Source of the DNA: Bdellovibrionaceae bacterium UBA6776
GTDB taxonomy: Bacteria; Bdellovibrionota; Bdellovibrionia; Bdellovibrionales; UBA1609
Direction of reading: 5' to 3'
Assembly: GCA_002453155.1 (NCBI GenBank)
Contig: DKGG01000051.1
Coordinates: forward strand, 1 to 60,341
Length of the DNA: 60,341 nucleotides
Under the pieces are notes generated by a model. The model was not told where the DNA came from. It did not search any database and saw nothing but the letters and a program-made list of their open reading frames with translations. This document shows, piece by piece, positions 19,627 through 27,753 of this stretch. A program made the translations under genes and the position numbers. Each line of letters opens with the position of its first letter. The first letter of the stretch is position 1.

Positions 19627-20376
19627 ATGAACTTAAACCTTAAAATTTGGCGTCAGAAGAATTCCCAAGATAAGGGACAATTTATGGAGTTTCATGCAAA
19701 GGACATTTCTGAGGACATGTCTTTTCTTGAAATGATGGATGTTGTGAATGAACAGCTGATCAAAGATGGCAAAGAGCCGGTGGAATTTGATCATGATTGC
19801 CGCGAAGGAATTTGTGGAGCTTGCTCCATGGTGATCAACGGCAATCCCCATGGACCAGATAAGGCCACGACCACCTGTCAGCTTCATATGCGAAGATTCA
19901 AAGATGGAGACTCCATCGTCATTGAACCCTTTCGTGCGAAAGCTTTTCCTGTGATTCGGGATTTGGTTGTAGATCGTTCGGCTTTTGACCGCATCATTGA
20001 GGCGGGTGGATTTATTTCTGCAAGTACAGGCAATGCTCAAGATGCCAACTGTCTACCTATTGCAAAAGACCATGCCGATCGTGCATTCTCTGCCGCTACT
20101 TGTATTGGCTGCGGAGCTTGTGTGGCTGCATGTAAGAATGCTTCGGCTTCGTTGTTTGTTTCAGCGAAGATTGCCCATTTGGGATTGCTCCCTCAAGGGC
20201 AGGCGGAGCGTGAAAGACGTGCATTGAGAATGGTTGCAGCAATGGATGAATCTGGGTTTGGTGGTTGCACCAACACAGGTGCTTGCTCGGCAGCTTGTCC
20301 TAAAGAGATTGGACAGGAAAACATTGCCATGATGAACCGCGATTTTATGCGCTCATCCGCCAAAAACCGCGATTAG
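19627..20376 (+). CDS. sdhB: Succinate dehydrogenase iron-sulfur subunit
   Basis: Electron relay subunit, 249 residues. Cysteine sets: CREGICGACSMVIN plus TTCQLHM for the 2Fe-2S centre, CIGCGACVAACKNA for the 4Fe-4S centre and CTNTGACSAACPKEI completing the 4Fe-4S and 3Fe-4S ligands. The ATG has an aaggataacacc leader. Its stop lies three bases from the stop of a convergent gene, and no strong intrinsic terminator was found between them. Confidence 0.97.
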   Translation: MNLNLKIWRQKNSQDKGQFMEFHAKDISEDMSFLEMMDVVNEQLIKDGKEPVEFDHDCREGICGACSMVINGNPHGPDKATTTCQLHMRRFKDGDSIVIEPFRAKAFPVIRDLVVDRSAFDRIIEAGGFISASTGNAQDANCLPIAKDHADRAFSAATCIGCGACVAACKNASASLFVSAKIAHLGLLPQGQAERERRALRMVAAMDESGFGGCTNTGACSAACPKEIGQENIAMMNRDFMRSSAKNRD

Positions 20377-20379
20377 ATT

Positions 20380-21156
20380 TTAATCTTCTTTCCACTGAGA
20401 ATTTTGGAAGGAGAGTTTGAGCTCTCCTTTTGCCACCTTCCCATCCGCTCCATTCCAAGTATATTTTTGAAAGCTCAAATGGGTCTTCGAATCCCAGTGG
20501 GGATTTGAAACTCCAAAATCCGTATAAACTTGCTCAAAAGATTTTGTCCACTGAAGGCCTTTTTTCTGCCAGATTTGAATTCCATTGGGATTGTATCCCG
20601 CTTCCAAATCCATGGATGCCGTTGCAAACTGATGTTTCTCTGGACCAAAGACGGGAGGGGAAAATAAATGGTAAGTTGCTCCTGTATCCTGTTGAACCAA
20701 TAGAAAGCCAGTTCCTTCATAATAGAGAACTTCAATCAAATAGAGCCCGTTCTCTTTATAATAATAGAGAAAAAAATATTGAACGACTTGGTCTGCATCT
20801 TCTGTCAGGTGTTCGGGATCTTTTGGAGAGGTGTCCACTTCATCCGTAAAGGAGCTGTTTCCCTTGACCAAAGTCTTGCCATCTTTCAGTGAGAGAATCA
20901 GATGGTCGTCTTCCCGTTGAACAACATCTTTAAACTGACGAATCTGCGCAGCTTCAATCCTCTGATTGCAATCCATCATATCCAAAGGTTCTTCGTCCCC
21001 TTTGCAGTATTTTTCTTCCAGTTGCTCACGGAGATGGAACTGGTTTTCCTCAGATTCGATCAAAGTCGAGGAGCGTTGCGTGCGAAAAAGGAAAACTCCA
21101 AGAGCTAGACTGAATCCAACCAACGCCAAAACAAAAAATAAAAGGGGCTTTTTCAT
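20380..21156 (-). CDS. Membrane-anchored protein of unknown function
   Basis: A 258-residue protein with one N-terminal hydrophobic helix (residues about 5-24), no lipobox and no clear cleavage site, so probably a signal anchor with a periplasmic domain. The rest is rich in acidic and aromatic residues, with two Cys (KYCKGDEEPL and DMMDCNQR) that could form a disulfide, and a run of aromatic strands (YFFLYYYKENGLYLIEVLYYEGTG split across the region). I do not recognise a family. Convergent with sdhB, 3 bp apart. Start ATG at 21156. Confidence 0.75.
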   Translation of the reverse strand: MKKPLLFFVLALVGFSLALGVFLFRTQRSSTLIESEENQFHLREQLEEKYCKGDEEPLDMMDCNQRIEAAQIRQFKDVVQREDDHLILSLKDGKTLVKGNSSFTDEVDTSPKDPEHLTEDADQVVQYFFLYYYKENGLYLIEVLYYEGTGFLLVQQDTGATYHLFSPPVFGPEKHQFATASMDLEAGYNPNGIQIWQKKGLQWTKSFEQVYTDFGVSNPHWDSKTHLSFQKYTWNGADGKVAKGELKLSFQNSQWKED

Positions 21157-21321
21157 AAAAACATCATTTCTTTTGTGCCCGGGAACTTCAATGCCTTCTG
21201 CCTCTGAAATCCGCTCCAGGACTCAATTTTTTTGGTCTCGCCGCGCGCGAACACTAGATATAGCGTAGGTCTAGGCAAATGACTCCCATAAATAGGAAGT
21301 TATGAACAACAAACCACAGAG

Positions 21322-21330
21322 TTATCCACA
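21322..21330 (+). promoter_or_regulatory. Perfect DnaA-box match (TTATCCACA)
   Basis: Matches the strong DnaA-box consensus exactly. A weaker relative, TTGTCTACA, lies in the same orientation at 21408-21416. Both are in non-coding DNA about 21 kb from gyrB. By base frequency alone one match in a window of this size is not surprising, so function is unproven. Confidence 0.35.
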
Positions 21331-21418
21331 TTTTGCCTAAATATTCGGTGTTTAACCCCACTTAGGTCCAGAAGAAATTCAGGAATGAACCGCAAAAGGT
21401 CCAGGAGTTGTCTACAGG

Positions 21419-21748
21419 TTGGGGCCATTTTGGAGCCACTTCATCCAAAGACTTCACTTCAATGAAAATGGCGATCTTCCGTTAAGCAAAAAAGCACCAA
21501 AGGGGGGATTTTTGTCTTCATTGAAATCGGCAAAACATATCCTTGAAGAGATGGGTTTTAAAAAGGACTCCAAAGAATCAACCAAATGGGCGTTCTTACG
21601 TCACTTGAAAAAAGATATTCAAAACCTAAGTCTAGGGGTGCCTGAATCTCACAACGAACCTGTTCAACTTGAGTTTGACTTCAGCGAAGAATATGGACAA
21701 AGGTCCGGCTCTTCCCCTCAAATTGCAAAAAAAGTTTCCAATCGTTAG
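21419..21748 (+). CDS. Doubtful small ORF
   Basis: An open frame of up to 109 codons with only non-ATG candidates near the start: TTG at 21419, or a TTG near 21511 that has a purine-rich aaagggggg upstream. The peptide looks protein-like (SLKSAKHILEEMGFKK, FLRHLKKDIQNLSLG, VQLEFDFSEEYG) with an amphipathic Lys-rich first half and an acidic strand, but no family is recognised. It would be the only gene in this segment. It could be a small DNA-associated protein, a decayed gene or chance; codon-usage scoring and homologues would decide. Confidence 0.35.
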   Translation: MGPFWSHFIQRLHFNENGDLPLSKKAPKGGFLSSLKSAKHILEEMGFKKDSKESTKWAFLRHLKKDIQNLSLGVPESHNEPVQLEFDFSEEYGQRSGSSPQIAKKVSNR

Positions 21749-21843
21749 TCCTGCCGGTACCATTTTGGAACTAGCTGAGCTGAACGTGCTTAAAGCGTCG
21801 GCTTTTTTCAAAACTATGGAGCTCAAGAAAGAGCGGAGGACTC

Positions 21844-23496
21844 ATGTTTCAAGGAAGAACCATTCTTATGGTCGGTTTGTCCCTTTTTATGGCGGCAACC
21901 GTTCATGCGAAAACAGAGGTTACGGAATTCCCAGCAGTTCCTGGAGAATTCATTGTTAAACTAAAAAATCCCAAACTTCTTGAATCAAAGTCGACCTTGA
22001 TGGCTTTCAATTCAACGAATGTTCGGATTGTAACTAAAGAATCAGGTGCTTTGGTTGTAAGACGACCCGTCGGTGAGAATCGCGCTTACTCTATGGAGAT
22101 GCTCGCGAACAATCCTTTGGTGGAATACGTAGAACCTAACTACATCTATAGAATCGTGGGTTCAGCGACAGATCTTCCAAACGATCCTCAGTTGAACAAA
22201 CTTTGGGGTTTGATCAACGAAGGTCAAAAGAGCAATGGCGATGGCGGAACCATCACAGGACTTCCTGGGTTCGACATCAATGCACGAAAAGCTTGGGCGC
22301 TTGAAACCGGATCTAAAGATGTTCGCATTGCTGTGATCGATACCGGTATCAACTACAATTTGGATGACATTAAAGACAACATTTGGACCAACGAAGTTGA
22401 GTTGAATGGTCAGCCCGGTGTGGATGATGATGGAAACGGTTGCATTGATGACATCCACGGATGTGACTTTGCAAACAATGATGGGGACCCCATGGACGGA
22501 CATGGTCATGGTTCACACGTGACAGGAACCATTGCGGCTTCGGCAAACAATGGAAAAGACATTGTTGGTGTTGCTTGGCATGCCACTGTTGTAGGAATCA
22601 AATTCCTTACAGACAGCGGAAGTGGTTCTCTTGAAAACGCGATCAAAGCCATCGACTATGCCACTAAGCTTGGAGTTCACATGACTTCAAACTCTTGGGG
22701 CGGGGGCGGTCGCAGTGAGGCCCTTCTTGAAGCCATTCAAAGAGCAGAAGCTGCTGGAATTCTTTTTATCGCTGCTGCTGGAAACAGCTCGGTGAACATG
22801 GACACTCGTCCTCAGTACCCTGCAGGCTATGATGTTCCAAACATCATTTCTGTTGCAGCTGTTGATAATGCCGGTAACTTGGCAAGTTTTTCCAACTATG
22901 GACGTTCTGTGCACATTGCGGCTCCAGGCGTGAACATCTTGAGTACAACTCCAAGAGGACTTCAAAGCTGGTCTGGAACTTCAATGGCGTGCCCTCACGT
23001 TTCCGGTGTTGCAGCATTAGTTTACTCGCACTTTCCAAACATGAATTACTCAGAGGTTAAAGATCGCATCTTAGCCTCGGCCCGTCCGACTGCATCCATT
23101 CGCGGGAAAGTCGCGACTGGAATGTTGGATGCCTATTATGCATTGTCTGGTGAAACTCCTCCGGCAGATCCAAATGATCCAACTGGATGGGACCGCACAA
23201 ATGTGACTTTCGAGTCTGCGCATCCTTATGCAGACAACTTCACACAAACTTTCGAAGTTTCTGTTGAAGGTGCTTCCAAAATGGCGATTCACTTCAGCCG
23301 TTTCGAAACCGAAGGAAACTATGATTTCCTTCATTTCTATGACAGAGATGGAAATAAAATCGGATCTATGTCAGGAACTCTTGGCGAGAACGTATTCTCA
23401 CCAGTTCTATTCACAGATTATGTGAAAGTAGTTTTTCAAACCGATCGATCCAACACTGGTTTTGGATTTATCGCAGACTCCGTCGCTTACCAATAG
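21844..23496 (+). CDS. Secreted subtilisin-family (S8) serine protease with CUB-like C-terminal domain
   Basis: Extracellular protease of 550 residues. Signal peptide about 1-22 (ending ATVHA), an I9-type propeptide at about 28-100 (PGEFIVKLKNPKL, NPLVEYVEPNYIY), then the catalytic domain with Asp166 (AVIDTGIN), His222 (GHGHGSHVTGT), oxyanion Asn314 (AAGNSS) and Ser380 (GTSMACPHVSG). Residues about 447-550 form a beta-rich tail with YDFLHFYDRDGN and a TDRSNTGFGF-like ending, which looks like a CUB-type module often carried by bacterial secreted proteases. Ribosome-binding site gcggagg. A bidirectional terminator follows. In a predator it may serve prey degradation; that is inference. Confidence 0.94.
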   Translation: MFQGRTILMVGLSLFMAATVHAKTEVTEFPAVPGEFIVKLKNPKLLESKSTLMAFNSTNVRIVTKESGALVVRRPVGENRAYSMEMLANNPLVEYVEPNYIYRIVGSATDLPNDPQLNKLWGLINEGQKSNGDGGTITGLPGFDINARKAWALETGSKDVRIAVIDTGINYNLDDIKDNIWTNEVELNGQPGVDDDGNGCIDDIHGCDFANNDGDPMDGHGHGSHVTGTIAASANNGKDIVGVAWHATVVGIKFLTDSGSGSLENAIKAIDYATKLGVHMTSNSWGGGGRSEALLEAIQRAEAAGILFIAAAGNSSVNMDTRPQYPAGYDVPNIISVAAVDNAGNLASFSNYGRSVHIAAPGVNILSTTPRGLQSWSGTSMACPHVSGVAALVYSHFPNMNYSEVKDRILASARPTASIRGKVATGMLDAYYALSGETPPADPNDPTGWDRTNVTFESAHPYADNFTQTFEVSVEGASKMAIHFSRFETEGNYDFLHFYDRDGNKIGSMSGTLGENVFSPVLFTDYVKVVFQTDRSNTGFGFIADSVAYQ

Positions 23497-23518
23497 GCAG
23501 ATTGCAAATCTACAAAAT

Positions 23519-23546
23519 AAAAAAGGCAGCTTCGGCTGCCTTTTTT
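23519..23546. terminator. Bidirectional intrinsic terminator (UUCG loop)
   Basis: A perfect stem aaaggcagc / gctgccttt with a ttcg tetraloop, T run on the + side and A run on the left that reads as T on the other strand. It can terminate both the protease gene and the convergent HNH gene. Confidence 0.93.
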
Positions 23547-23573
23547 ATTGCGTCATATCTAAGCGAAAAAAGT

Positions 23574-24374
23574 CTAACCCTTTCTTTGATTGTGGTTGGC
23601 GCAAAGGACTTGAAGATTGCTTCTTCTTTGATCGCCTCCTCGTCGAACGGGAACGATGTGATCGATCTGAAGAAAATGATTGGAATCACATCCTGGATGT
23701 TGGCATTTGTAACCAGCTGCCTCTAGCACATCATTTCGTAGGAACTTGGAAATTTGTCGCGGATTCTTTGACTTCGATTTTTTGAACGCTGCAATCTCAT
23801 TGGCTTTTGAAGGCTTAATCCGAATACTTTCGTAGGATTTGAGCTCTTTTTCAATGAGATGTACTAAGAGACTCTCGATGTTGTACTTGTGTGACTTCAA
23901 TGCCTTTAGTTTTTCAAGTTTTTGATTTTGTTCGTGGGTAAGTTCCAATCTTAAAAGGACCTTGTCGACGTACTCGGTTTTTTGAACTTTTAGGGGTTTC
24001 ATTGGTTCAAAAAACATGCATTTAACTTCTTTGGAAGATTTGTTCTCCAAGGATTTTAAAACCTTTCTTTTTTCTTCCAAGGGCTTGGTTCGCAGATGTT
24101 TGAAAGCTTTGGTGACCGCTGTGAGGGAAAGGGTTCCTTGGTCTATTTTTTGTTTGATCTCGGGAACTTCTTTCGCAAGACGTACACAAGCTTGTCTTTG
24201 GTAAGCGGTGGCCTCAGAGTATCCGAGCCCTCGAACCAGATAGTCGAAAAGAGAAGGATGTCCCATTTCCAAATATTGACGGCTGTCTTCCATCTCTTGC
24301 AGCTTGTTGAGAATTTCTGAAGTGATTCTTCTTTCTTTTTGGCGGAGTTCAAGAAGTTCAAAATGAATTTTCAT
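23574..24374 (-). CDS. HNH endonuclease-domain protein
   Basis: About 266 residues. The C-terminal HNH nuclease module starts near EAAGYKCQHPGC and continues with LQIDHIVPVRRGG and NLQVLCANHN, so Cys zinc ligands and the catalytic His are present. The N-terminal two thirds is helical (RQKERRITSEILNKLQEMEDSR, FDYLVRGLGYSEATAYQRQACVRLAKE) as in the HNH proteins with DUF222-like helical regions that occur as families of paralogues in Bdellovibrio; that paralogy is from memory. I chose ATG 24374, preceded by gaaagaggaaac, rather than an ATG 14 codons earlier. Stands alone beside 300 bp of AT-rich non-coding DNA, so recent gain is possible. Confidence 0.85.
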   Translation of the reverse strand: MKIHFELLELRQKERRITSEILNKLQEMEDSRQYLEMGHPSLFDYLVRGLGYSEATAYQRQACVRLAKEVPEIKQKIDQGTLSLTAVTKAFKHLRTKPLEEKRKVLKSLENKSSKEVKCMFFEPMKPLKVQKTEYVDKVLLRLELTHEQNQKLEKLKALKSHKYNIESLLVHLIEKELKSYESIRIKPSKANEIAAFKKSKSKNPRQISKFLRNDVLEAAGYKCQHPGCDSNHFLQIDHIVPVRRGGDQRRSNLQVLCANHNQRKG

Positions 24375-24688
24375 GTTTCCTCTTTCAGTTGAAAGAATAC
24401 TATCATGAGTTTTCATTTCCCAATTTTAGCTCTGAGCCCTCTCTCTAAGAAATATTACTTTTAGATTCAAGTCCGTTGGTGCAAATAAAAAAAGAACTTC
24501 TCTTCAACGATATAGCGCGTTTTAAAAATGGGCCCAGGAGTGATTTGGTCTTTCCATTTCACTTAAAATTATTTTGATAAAACAACGTCAAATATAATTT
24601 TTTTAACGCGACTTTTCTTAGTTGTTGCGAAGCCTCGCGTCTAAAAATATAAAACTCGAGATTTTGCAAAACGTGGAAAGCAAAAAAC
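24375..24688. other. AT-rich intergenic segment
   Basis: About 310 bp with no credible ORF. It is clearly richer in A and T than its neighbours and contains acgcga and tcgcgt half-sites spaced 23 bp apart. It must carry the promoter of the HNH gene, but I could not place one convincingly. Confidence 0.5.
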
Positions 24689-25588
24689 TCAGTTTCCGCC
24701 GGACCGGAGAGTTTTCTTTCGAGGAAGCATATAGAACTGATCCATTTTCAAATTGACCAGATCGGGCATATCCAGCTGACTGCAGTGGGAACCGTAGGGA
24801 ACCAGCAAATAGGAACTGTTCTTGATTTGATAATGCAGATCTTTTTGGTGTTTCAAAGGCGTCACGGAATCATTCGCTCCAGCAATCACCAAAGTGGGAA
24901 CCTGAATTCGCTCTAAAACAGGTCGGCCATCATAATTGAGCATGGATTCAAACATGCAAATGAAAGCATTCAAGTCCAAAGAAGAAACCCCTTTGGCGTA
25001 AATCTCAATGTCTTTCAGCGCAGTAAGCTTCAAGTTGAAACCGCCAGCGAGCGCACTCAAATGAATGGCCAAAGGATTTTGGATGGCCATCTTCCAAAGT
25101 TGGGTCAGTGTTTCTGGAAGCAATCCATATCCACTTTTAAACAGATGGAAAAAACTCAATGCCAAGTCATTTCCAAACATTCCCACCAAGGGGTTTTGAA
25201 CAAAGCCATTGATGAAAACCAAATCTTCAAACAGTTCTGGAAACATGTCGTAAGTGCGAATCAAAAGTTGAACCCCAAAACTGTGTCCACAAAAATGAGC
25301 CTTTTCGATTTGAAGTTCATGGCAAAGAGCCTGAATGTCTTGAGCCATAGAATCCAAATCTAAGTGATTTTGATTTTCAGGAATCTCCGACAGGTGGTGA
25401 GCGCGGTAATCGTAAACAATCACCTTATATTTCTTCGAAAAATGTTTGATCTGTGGATGCCAATGGTTGATCAAACAACCAATGCCATAATTCAAAATCA
25501 GCGGCTCACCTTCTCCGTGAATCTCATAATAGATACGCGTGCCATCGAAGCTTTTAAAGTACCCAGTTTGTTTTTCAGTAAAACTCAT
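24689..25588 (-). CDS. Alpha/beta hydrolase
   Basis: A 299-residue alpha/beta-hydrolase-fold enzyme. Catalytic triad candidates: nucleophile Ser103 in GHSFG, acid Asp240 in VIAGANDSVTP and His268 in YGSHCSQLDMP, all in the canonical order. The N-terminus (SFDGTRIYYEIHGEGEPLIL) is typical of epoxide-hydrolase or haloperoxidase-like members. Substrate cannot be inferred. No signal peptide, so cytoplasmic. Its ATG overlaps the stop of the upstream FHA gene (ATGA), indicating a two-gene operon. Confidence 0.9.
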   Translation of the reverse strand: MSFTEKQTGYFKSFDGTRIYYEIHGEGEPLILNYGIGCLINHWHPQIKHFSKKYKVIVYDYRAHHLSEIPENQNHLDLDSMAQDIQALCHELQIEKAHFCGHSFGVQLLIRTYDMFPELFEDLVFINGFVQNPLVGMFGNDLALSFFHLFKSGYGLLPETLTQLWKMAIQNPLAIHLSALAGGFNLKLTALKDIEIYAKGVSSLDLNAFICMFESMLNYDGRPVLERIQVPTLVIAGANDSVTPLKHQKDLHYQIKNSSYLLVPYGSHCSQLDMPDLVNLKMDQFYMLPRKKTLRSGGN

Positions 25589-26286
25589 TCCGTAAAATCC
25601 ACTTCGATTTCAGTGCCATAAATTTGAATGCGATCCCCTACCTTTAATACTTCGGTTGAAAGGGGTTTTCCATTGAGAAGGACTTCGGATCCTACTGGAC
25701 GTATGCTCAGTCCATCAGGCGCAGAAAAAATTTCAAAACTGATGTCTGAGGCCTGCTCTTCAAAAATGGGCAAATCCGGCGACAGTCGGCCCACTTTCCG
25801 AGGACCATAACCAAGAATCCAACGGGTTTCTGTTTGAGGACCTCTCAAAAAGTCCAGCACCAAGGCCGGGCGAAAGGGGGTTAACTCTTTAGTTTCATTG
25901 CTAAAATTGAAAAGATTCTGGCGCAGAAAAGAGGCCAAATACTCATTCCAGCGTTTTCCAGATTTCTTTGGAGTCAATGAGGAGGGGGTGGCTTCTTGGG
26001 ACTCGGTCACTTCAAAAACGGTGGTTCCAATTTCAAATTGAGTGCCGGGAATCAAATTCAACTGTTTGACCTGTTTTCCATGACTCCAAACTCCATTTTT
26101 AGAGTCCAAGTCTGTCAGAATAAAGCCCGAAAGCTCACCAGATTCGATCTTTGCGTGCTTTGAAGAGGCCTTTTCGTCCTTGAGGCGCAGTTTGCCCATG
26201 CCCCGGCGTCCGATGATCAATCCATCCTGGATAAGGACGGAACTCCCTTGAGAAGGGCCAGTTTTTAAGAGAAGATACAGGGCCAT
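25585..26286 (-). CDS. FHA-domain protein, probably with a second degenerate FHA domain
   Basis: A 233-residue cytoplasmic phosphopeptide-binding protein. The first FHA domain spans about residues 1-95: GLIIGRRGMGKLRL, ASSKHAKIE (the phosphothreonine-binding Ser and the conserved His) and LTDLDSKNGVWSHGK. Residues about 140-233 repeat the fold more loosely (GPRKVGRLSPDLP, SEVLLNGKPL, VLKVGDRIQIYG) without the SxxH signature, so the second domain may not bind phosphate. FHA proteins usually partner Ser/Thr kinases or secretion systems, but none is nearby. First gene of an operon with the hydrolase. Confidence 0.88.
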   Translation of the reverse strand: MALYLLLKTGPSQGSSVLIQDGLIIGRRGMGKLRLKDEKASSKHAKIESGELSGFILTDLDSKNGVWSHGKQVKQLNLIPGTQFEIGTTVFEVTESQEATPSSLTPKKSGKRWNEYLASFLRQNLFNFSNETKELTPFRPALVLDFLRGPQTETRWILGYGPRKVGRLSPDLPIFEEQASDISFEIFSAPDGLSIRPVGSEVLLNGKPLSTEVLKVGDRIQIYGTEIEVDFTE

Positions 26287-26302
26287 TTCAACAGTTTAAA
26301 CC

Positions 26303-26330
26303 TTGTCTCAATCATACAGCCATGTTAGAT
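26303..26330 (+). promoter_or_regulatory. Candidate sigma-70 promoter for rpsF operon
   Basis: TTGTCT at 26303-26308 and TTAGAT at 26325-26330 with a 16-bp spacer, and a TG just before the -10. It lies 65 bp upstream of the rpsF ATG in an otherwise empty gap. Pattern match only. Confidence 0.4.
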
Positions 26331-26394
26331 GCATAGCGTTTGAGGAATAACCTTGCTCCATGAAAAAAGGGGCTTTAACCGAAAGGAGATCCGA

Positions 26395-26832
26395 ATGGAT
26401 CAATCTCAGAGTCTGAGAAAATACGAAGCAGTCATTATCATGCACCCCGATACCAGCGAAGAAGATCAAAAAGCTCTTTTTCAAAAGAACAAAGAGATCT
26501 TGAAAGGTTTTGAAGGGGAATTTAACCACATAGACACTTGGGGCCGCAGAAAATTGGCCAACCCCATCAACAAGTTGACTCGTGGAAACTACTTTCACGC
26601 CACTTTCGAAGCAAAAGGCGATGCCATCGCTGAGTTGGAAAGAACCATGCGAATCAACGATAAAGTTTTGCGCTTCCAACACACTCGTTTGGATGATCGT
26701 GTGAGCTTGGCGAAGTATCTTGAGTCTTTCAAAAATTCTTTGGCAGAAACTGCTCGTCGTGAAAAAGAGCGTGAAGCAAAAGTTCAAGCTCGAAAAGCAG
26801 CTTTCAAAGAGAAAAAAGCAGTTCGAGAGTAA
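26395..26832 (+). CDS. rpsF: Ribosomal protein bS6
   Basis: 30S subunit protein, 145 residues; S6 binds the central domain of 16S rRNA as a pair with S18. LRKYEAVIIMHPDTSEEDQ, DTWGRRKLANPINKLTRGNYF and the C-terminal ERTMRINDKVLRFQHTRLD are diagnostic. The Lys/Arg/Glu-rich tail (about residues 110-145) is a species-specific extension. I chose ATG 26395 because gaaaggagatccg lies just upstream; an upstream TTG in frame lacks this. The usual neighbour rpsR is absent: the next gene is a membrane protein, 12 bp away. Confidence 0.97.
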   Translation: MDQSQSLRKYEAVIIMHPDTSEEDQKALFQKNKEILKGFEGEFNHIDTWGRRKLANPINKLTRGNYFHATFEAKGDAIAELERTMRINDKVLRFQHTRLDDRVSLAKYLESFKNSLAETARREKEREAKVQARKAAFKEKKAVRE

Positions 26833-26844
26833 GATTAGATCTCA

Positions 26845-27753
26845 ATGAAAAATCGACGCTTGGGTTCTTTTTGGATGCTTTGGGCTTTGGTGCTCACAGC
26901 TCTCACCTACTTTTTAGGTGCCGCACCCTTGCGTGCTGTTCGTTTGCAAATGGGCCGAGGATTTTATTGGCTTTCCAGTTTCGCCTTAACAGGCTTGATT
27001 GTTGGTCTTCACTTTTCTGGGCTTATGAAAACGCCGTCTGATTTTTTATTATGGATTGCAGGATCCTTTTTCTCATTGGTCATTCTGATTGGATTGTTTG
27101 GTGAGTTTGAGGAGTCTGGCCACAGTTTTCAATGGAGTGCAGCTTTTGCACTTTTGGTATCAGCAGGTTTGTTTTTTGGGACATTGGGAATTGGCTTTTA
27201 TTTGAAGGGACAAAATCTCTTTAAGTCGGCAGAAGTTTTTCTCAATGAATCATTGAAGCAAGCCCAGATCGAGATTCAAGTGACTCAACTGGTCTACCAA
27301 GTGCCCTCAGTGGTCCTTGTATTGTGGATGTTGGCTTTGTATGCATCGGTGATGTTGGAAGGAAGGATTCGAATCGCTCCTCACAAACCCAGTTTGTTTC
27401 GGGCGGAGCTTTTTCACTTTCGAGCACCCGGATGGATGGTTTGGTTGTTTATCGCCAGTTTGCTTCCGGCATTTGGTGGATACGGACCCACTTGGGTTCA
27501 AGCCATCTTTACAAATATCTTGAACATCAGCATTGCCGTCTTTTTCTTTCAAGGCTTGGGTGTGATTCATCAAGTTTTGATTTTTTTAAGAGTGGGATTG
27601 TTTTGGCAAGTTTTGTTGGTTTTGTTTCTCGTGGTTCAGCTTTTTATGTTTGTCAGTTGTTTGGGATTGGCCGACTACTGGCTCGATTTTCGTACGAAAT
27701 TAATTAAATGGCGACAAAGTCGTCTTGAAACTTACAAGAGGAGAGAAAAATGA
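26845..27753 (+). CDS. DUF2232-like multi-pass membrane protein
   Basis: A 302-residue inner-membrane protein with about eight hydrophobic helices and no clear catalytic motif. Position between rpsF and rplI matches the DUF2232 (YybS-like) membrane proteins seen there in many Deltaproteobacteria and Firmicutes, and the predicted topology fits. Family function is unknown; a role in ribosome or energy homeostasis is only guessed from context. Its stop overlaps the rplI ATG (ATGA). Assignment to DUF2232 rests on synteny plus topology, not on a motif. Confidence 0.78.
   Translation: MKNRRLGSFWMLWALVLTALTYFLGAAPLRAVRLQMGRGFYWLSSFALTGLIVGLHFSGLMKTPSDFLLWIAGSFFSLVILIGLFGEFEESGHSFQWSAAFALLVSAGLFFGTLGIGFYLKGQNLFKSAEVFLNESLKQAQIEIQVTQLVYQVPSVVLVLWMLALYASVMLEGRIRIAPHKPSLFRAELFHFRAPGWMVWLFIASLLPAFGGYGPTWVQAIFTNILNISIAVFFFQGLGVIHQVLIFLRVGLFWQVLLVLFLVVQLFMFVSCLGLADYWLDFRTKLIKWRQSRLETYKRREK

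Larger units (their letters stand above)
21157..21843. other. Gene-poor 687-bp segment with DnaA-box match and one doubtful ORF
   Basis: Between the unknown minus-strand gene and the subtilisin gene. It holds a perfect TTATCCACA, a similar TTGTCTACA, two copies of aggtccag 29 bp apart, and a doubtful ORF (described separately). Just before the protease gene, aaagc-gtcg-gcttt plus a T run could be a very weak terminator. No tRNA or repeat array was seen. Confidence 0.5.

Noticed and set aside
20371..20385. Hairpin gatta-gattt-taatc between sdhB and the convergent gene
   Set aside because: Five base pairs, all but one A/T, are too weak to call a terminator.
24460..24485. Sequence like a tRNA T-arm (gattcaagtcc)
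   Set aside because: No acceptor, D or anticodon stem can be formed around it, so it is not a tRNA.
26308..26787. 159-codon minus-strand ORF opposite rpsF
   Set aside because: It overlaps a certain ribosomal protein gene and its predicted product has no recognisable feature.
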